Source: Bacteroidales bacterium (GTDB lineage: Bacteria > Bacteroidota > Bacteroidia > Bacteroidales > FEN-979). Taken from it: a stretch of DNA of 10,002 bases. The notes under the pieces are model-generated. The model saw nothing but the letters and a program-made list of their open reading frames with translations. It was not told the DNA's origin and ran no database searches. The stretch is from NCBI GenBank assembly GCA_016926765.1, contig JAFGNY010000129.1:1-10002 (forward strand). Direction: 5' to 3'. How positions within the stretch are numbered: the first letter of the stretch is position 1; the number at the start of each line of letters is the position of its first letter. The position numbers were made by a program, and so were the translations under genes. Below, in pieces: positions 7,668-10,002 of the stretch.

Positions 7668-7738
7668 CAGATGAAAACACAACCTACCGGCATCGTTCGG
7701 AACCTTTAGAGTATTATTTATATGACGTTTGTTAACTC

Positions 7739-9706
7739 ATGGAAAACAAAGAACACACCGATCAGAATCCTGATCTGGAACCAATTCCAGCTCAGGAGGA
7801 GAATTCTTCACCTGTTGAATTAACGGAAACATCTGCAGAAACTCCGGAAGCCGTTCCGGAGGAAACTGAACCTACTGAAGACCCCCCAACCCCATCCGAA
7901 GCAACTGAAACAATCCCTCCCGTTGCATTCGTTGAGACAGTCCCTCCTGCAGAAGAGGAGGAAGATGAAGAAGAGGAAGTCCTTCATAGCCATTTTTCAG
8001 AAGAGGATCTAAACCAGTATAGCCAGGAACAACTGCTGGACTTGCTCGAAGCAGCTGTCGCTGAACCCGATCTCAACGCCGTAAAGACGAGGATAGCCCT
8101 CATCAAAATGGCTTTCCTGAAGAAACGGGATGAACAGCATGAACCTGTTGATGTAGATGAAGATACCAACGAGCAACCCGCCTCACACGAAGAGCAGGAT
8201 GCGTTGAATACCCGCTTTGAGTCCCTGTTCAGTATCTACAAAGCCAATAAGAGCAGGTTTCTGGCTGAGCAGGAGAAGCTTAAAAAAGAGAACCTGGAAA
8301 AGAAACGCCAGATCCTGGAAGAGCTTCGTACCCTGATCAACTCGGAAGAAACCCTGAAAAAGACCTATGATGAATTTAAGATCCTTCAGGATCAATGGAA
8401 AGAGGTTGGGATGGTCCCCCGTGGCGAGATTAACGACCTGTGGCAAAATTACCATTTCCTTGTTGAGAAGTTCTTTGAGAAGGTTAAACTCAATAAGGAA
8501 CTCAAAGATCTGGATCTGAAGAAGAACCTGGAAGCCAAAATTGAACTCTGTGAAAAAACAGAAGAGTTGCTGCTCGAGCCTTCTATCCTGAAATCGTTTA
8601 AACAGTTACAGAAATACCACGACGAATGGAAGGAGATTGGCCCAACCCCATCAGATAAGAAAGATGAGGTGTGGGAACGGTTTAAAAACGCGACGGATAA
8701 AATCAATGAACGCCGCCGTGAATTTTATGCCTCGCTGGAAGAAGAGCAGAATAAAAACATGGAGACGAAGAACGCGTTGTGCCAACAAGCCGAAGAGGTG
8801 CTGACAAAACGGAATGAAACGGTCAAAGAGTGGCAGGATCAGACATATAAAATCAATGAGTTGCTGAAAATCTGGAAAAGTGTCGGCCCGGTTCCGCAGA
8901 AATACAACGCTGAGATCTGGTCGCGTTTTAAAGGGTATCTTGATAGTTTCTTTGCAGGCAAGAAAGAGTTCTTTGACCGTGTGAAAGATCAGCAGATGCA
9001 CAATTACAATCTCAAAGTGGATCTCTGCGCCCAGGCAGAAGCCATTAAAAGCAGCAACGACTGGAAAAAGACTACCAATGAGTTGATCCATCTTCAAAGT
9101 GAATGGAAAAAGATCGGGCCTGTCCCACGAAAGCATTCTGATAAAATCTGGAAACGTTTCCGTTCTGCATGCGATGAATTCTTTAAAGCAAAATCCGACT
9201 ATTTCGCTAACATCCATACGCATGAAGATGAGAACATGAAAGCCAAAGAGGAGCTGTTAACGAAGTTGAAAGACCATCAGTTTTCGGAAAACAAGAATAA
9301 AAACCTCGATGACCTGAAGACCTTCCAGCGGGAGTGGACCCAGATCGGACATGTCCCATTCAAAGAGCGTGACAGGCTCCAGAACGAATTCAGGCAACTG
9401 GTCAACAAACACCTTGATAAACTCAAGATCAGTGAGGTGGAGATGACCTCCATCAGCTACCAGACCAGAATGGAGTCGATGAAGAACGATCCCCAGTCCC
9501 GGAAACTGATCACACGGGAGCGGGAAACCCTGAGCCAGAAGATCAGCAAACTTCGTGACGACATCAATCTGTGGGAAAACAATATCGGCTTCCTTGCCAA
9601 CTCTAAAAATGCGAACATCCTGAAAGCCGAATTCGAAAAAAAGATTGACAGCGCGAAAAATGAACTGAAAGTGATGGAGGCGAAGATGAAGATCCTTAGG
9701 CAGTAG
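7739..9706 (+). CDS. DUF349 repeat protein
   Basis: The 655-residue protein has no signal peptide or membrane segment and is expected in the cytoplasm. Residues 1-90 are acidic and rich in Pro, Glu and Thr, with a run of Glu/Asp at about 72-80, and look disordered. From about residue 165 to 565 there are five tandem DUF349 units, each with a W-x-x-[IV]-G-x-[VT]-P motif: W220 KEVGMVP, W297 KEIGPTP, W379 KSVGPVP, W456 KKIGPVP and W533 TQIGHVP. Spacings are 77, 82, 77 and 77 residues. A helical, probably coiled-coil tail (about 590-655) closes the protein. The charge pattern predicts mostly long helices. The biochemical role of DUF349 is not known to me. An in-frame TAA lies one codon before the ATG region (7733-7735), which fixes the start. 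The stop codon runs straight into a purine-rich repeat, and aroC follows. Confidence 0.9.
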   Translation: MENKEHTDQNPDLEPIPAQEENSSPVELTETSAETPEAVPEETEPTEDPPTPSEATETIPPVAFVETVPPAEEEEDEEEEVLHSHFSEEDLNQYSQEQLLDLLEAAVAEPDLNAVKTRIALIKMAFLKKRDEQHEPVDVDEDTNEQPASHEEQDALNTRFESLFSIYKANKSRFLAEQEKLKKENLEKKRQILEELRTLINSEETLKKTYDEFKILQDQWKEVGMVPRGEINDLWQNYHFLVEKFFEKVKLNKELKDLDLKKNLEAKIELCEKTEELLLEPSILKSFKQLQKYHDEWKEIGPTPSDKKDEVWERFKNATDKINERRREFYASLEEEQNKNMETKNALCQQAEEVLTKRNETVKEWQDQTYKINELLKIWKSVGPVPQKYNAEIWSRFKGYLDSFFAGKKEFFDRVKDQQMHNYNLKVDLCAQAEAIKSSNDWKKTTNELIHLQSEWKKIGPVPRKHSDKIWKRFRSACDEFFKAKSDYFANIHTHEDENMKAKEELLTKLKDHQFSENKNKNLDDLKTFQREWTQIGHVPFKERDRLQNEFRQLVNKHLDKLKISEVEMTSISYQTRMESMKNDPQSRKLITRERETLSQKISKLRDDINLWENNIGFLANSKNANILKAEFEKKIDSAKNELKVMEAKMKILRQ

Positions 9707-9758
9707 GGAGAGGGAAAAGGGAAGAAGGAAGAGGGAAGAAGGAAGAAGGAAGAGGTGA
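9707..9758 (+). repeat. Purine-rich GGAAGAA simple repeat after the DUF349 gene
   Basis: Immediately after the TAG stop the plus strand is pure A and G up to about 9755, made of GGAAGAA, GGGAAAA and GAGGGAA words. Bases 9713-9737 are identical to the complement of 2921-2945 inside the tricorn-like gene. There is no reading-frame conservation and no hairpin. It acts as spacer between the DUF349 gene and aroC. Confidence 0.75.
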
Positions 9759-9764
9759 GACATG

Positions 9765-9828
9765 AATCGTAAATCGAACCGGAGCGAAGCGAAGTTCGGC
9801 GGAGCCAAAATCGCATAAATCGTAAATC
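9765..9828 (+). repeat. Direct repeat AATCGTAAATC flanking an imperfect GC-rich segment
   Basis: The 11-base word AATCGTAAATC occurs at 9765-9775 and again at 9818-9828. Between them lies a GC-rich stretch with a small inverted repeat, CGAAC at 9775-9779 and GTTCG at 9794-9798. The second copy supplies the in-frame TAA (9823-9825) directly before the aroC start. It looks like repetitive spacer DNA. No -7 box for aroC was found in it. Confidence 0.5.
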
Positions 9829-9831
9829 AAC

Positions 9832-10002
9832 TTGGCCAGTAATTCCATCGGCAACAAAATCGTACTGACCACTTTCGGGGAGTCTCACGGCACGGCCGTG
9901 GGAGGTATTCTTGATGGTTTTCCTTCAGGAATAACGATTGACACTGAATTCATCCAGTCAGAAATCAACCGCCGGAATCCTGCCAAATATCCTTTTGCCA
10001 CT
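9832..10002 (+). CDS. aroC: Chorismate synthase, N-terminal part (cut by window edge)
   Basis: Chorismate synthase converts 5-enolpyruvylshikimate-3-phosphate to chorismate using reduced FMN, the last step of the shikimate pathway in the cytoplasm. Only the first 57 codons are present. They show the family's N-terminal signature: SNSIGNKIVLTTFGESHG at 3-20, with His19 as the first of the two catalytic histidines, then AVGGILDGFPSGI. An in-frame TAA at 9823-9825 leaves TTG at 9832 as the only reasonable start codon; no ATG or GTG fits before the conserved block. Residues 47-51 read RRNPA where many relatives have RRRPG, followed by KYPFAT, a mild departure near the substrate-binding region. 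The gene follows a repeat-filled spacer, so a promoter is not visible; it may be read through from upstream. Confidence 0.9.
   Translation, partial: MASNSIGNKIVLTTFGESHGTAVGGILDGFPSGITIDTEFIQSEINRRNPAKYPFAT

Noticed and set aside
8651..9223. Long minus-strand open frame (190 codons) opposite the DUF349 gene
   Set aside because: It is antisense to a repeat protein with clear family motifs. Its hydrophobic content is what the complement of Lys/Glu-rich codons gives.
9257..9808. Minus-strand open frames across the DUF349 end and the purine repeat (also 9457-9888)
   Set aside because: Their Leu/Phe/Ser/Pro-rich start is just the complement of the GGAAGAA repeat, and the rest is antisense to DUF349.

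Overview
The window looks like ordinary chromosome from a member of the Bacteroidota, most likely a Bacteroidales-like or environmental relative. Three things point there: promoter elements of the Bacteroidota type (TAnnTTTG) upstream of several genes, no clear Shine-Dalgarno sequences, and the protein set itself (a secreted tricorn-like protease, a patatin fused to an outer-membrane barrel, and a multi-repeat DUF349 protein). I saw no rRNA, tRNA, CRISPR array, transposase, phage gene or attachment site. No gap between genes exceeds about 170 bases.

Layout, left to right. At 1-248 on the minus strand is the 5' part of a PLP-dependent decarboxylase gene that runs off the left edge. A divergent spacer with a degenerate AT-rich short-word repeat separates it from miaA (385-1281, plus), a tRNA A37 prenyltransferase of a divergent form. 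A strong hairpin at 1315-1347 lies between miaA and the convergent gene for a secreted tricorn-like protease (4667-1368, minus). A second divergent spacer (4668-4833) leads to three plus-strand genes: an OsmC/Ohr-family protein (4834-5229), a patatin/POTRA/Omp85-barrel protein (5327-7627) and a DUF349 repeat protein (7739-9706). Each of these has its own promoter-like element, so they need not form one operon. The last 125 bases before the right-hand gene are filled with simple repeats. Chorismate synthase (aroC) then starts with a probable TTG at 9832 and runs off the right edge.

The genes do not form an obvious pathway. Two act in the cell envelope (tricorn-like protease and patatin-barrel protein), two are housekeeping (miaA and aroC), one is probably peroxide or thiol related (OsmC) and one is of unknown function (DUF349). 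I do not see a new multi-gene system. The most notable signal is a family of purine-rich short-word repeats found both in a spacer (9707-9758) and inside the tricorn-like gene (2898-3011). There it is translated as a charged loop, and the two copies share an exact 25-base word in opposite orientation.
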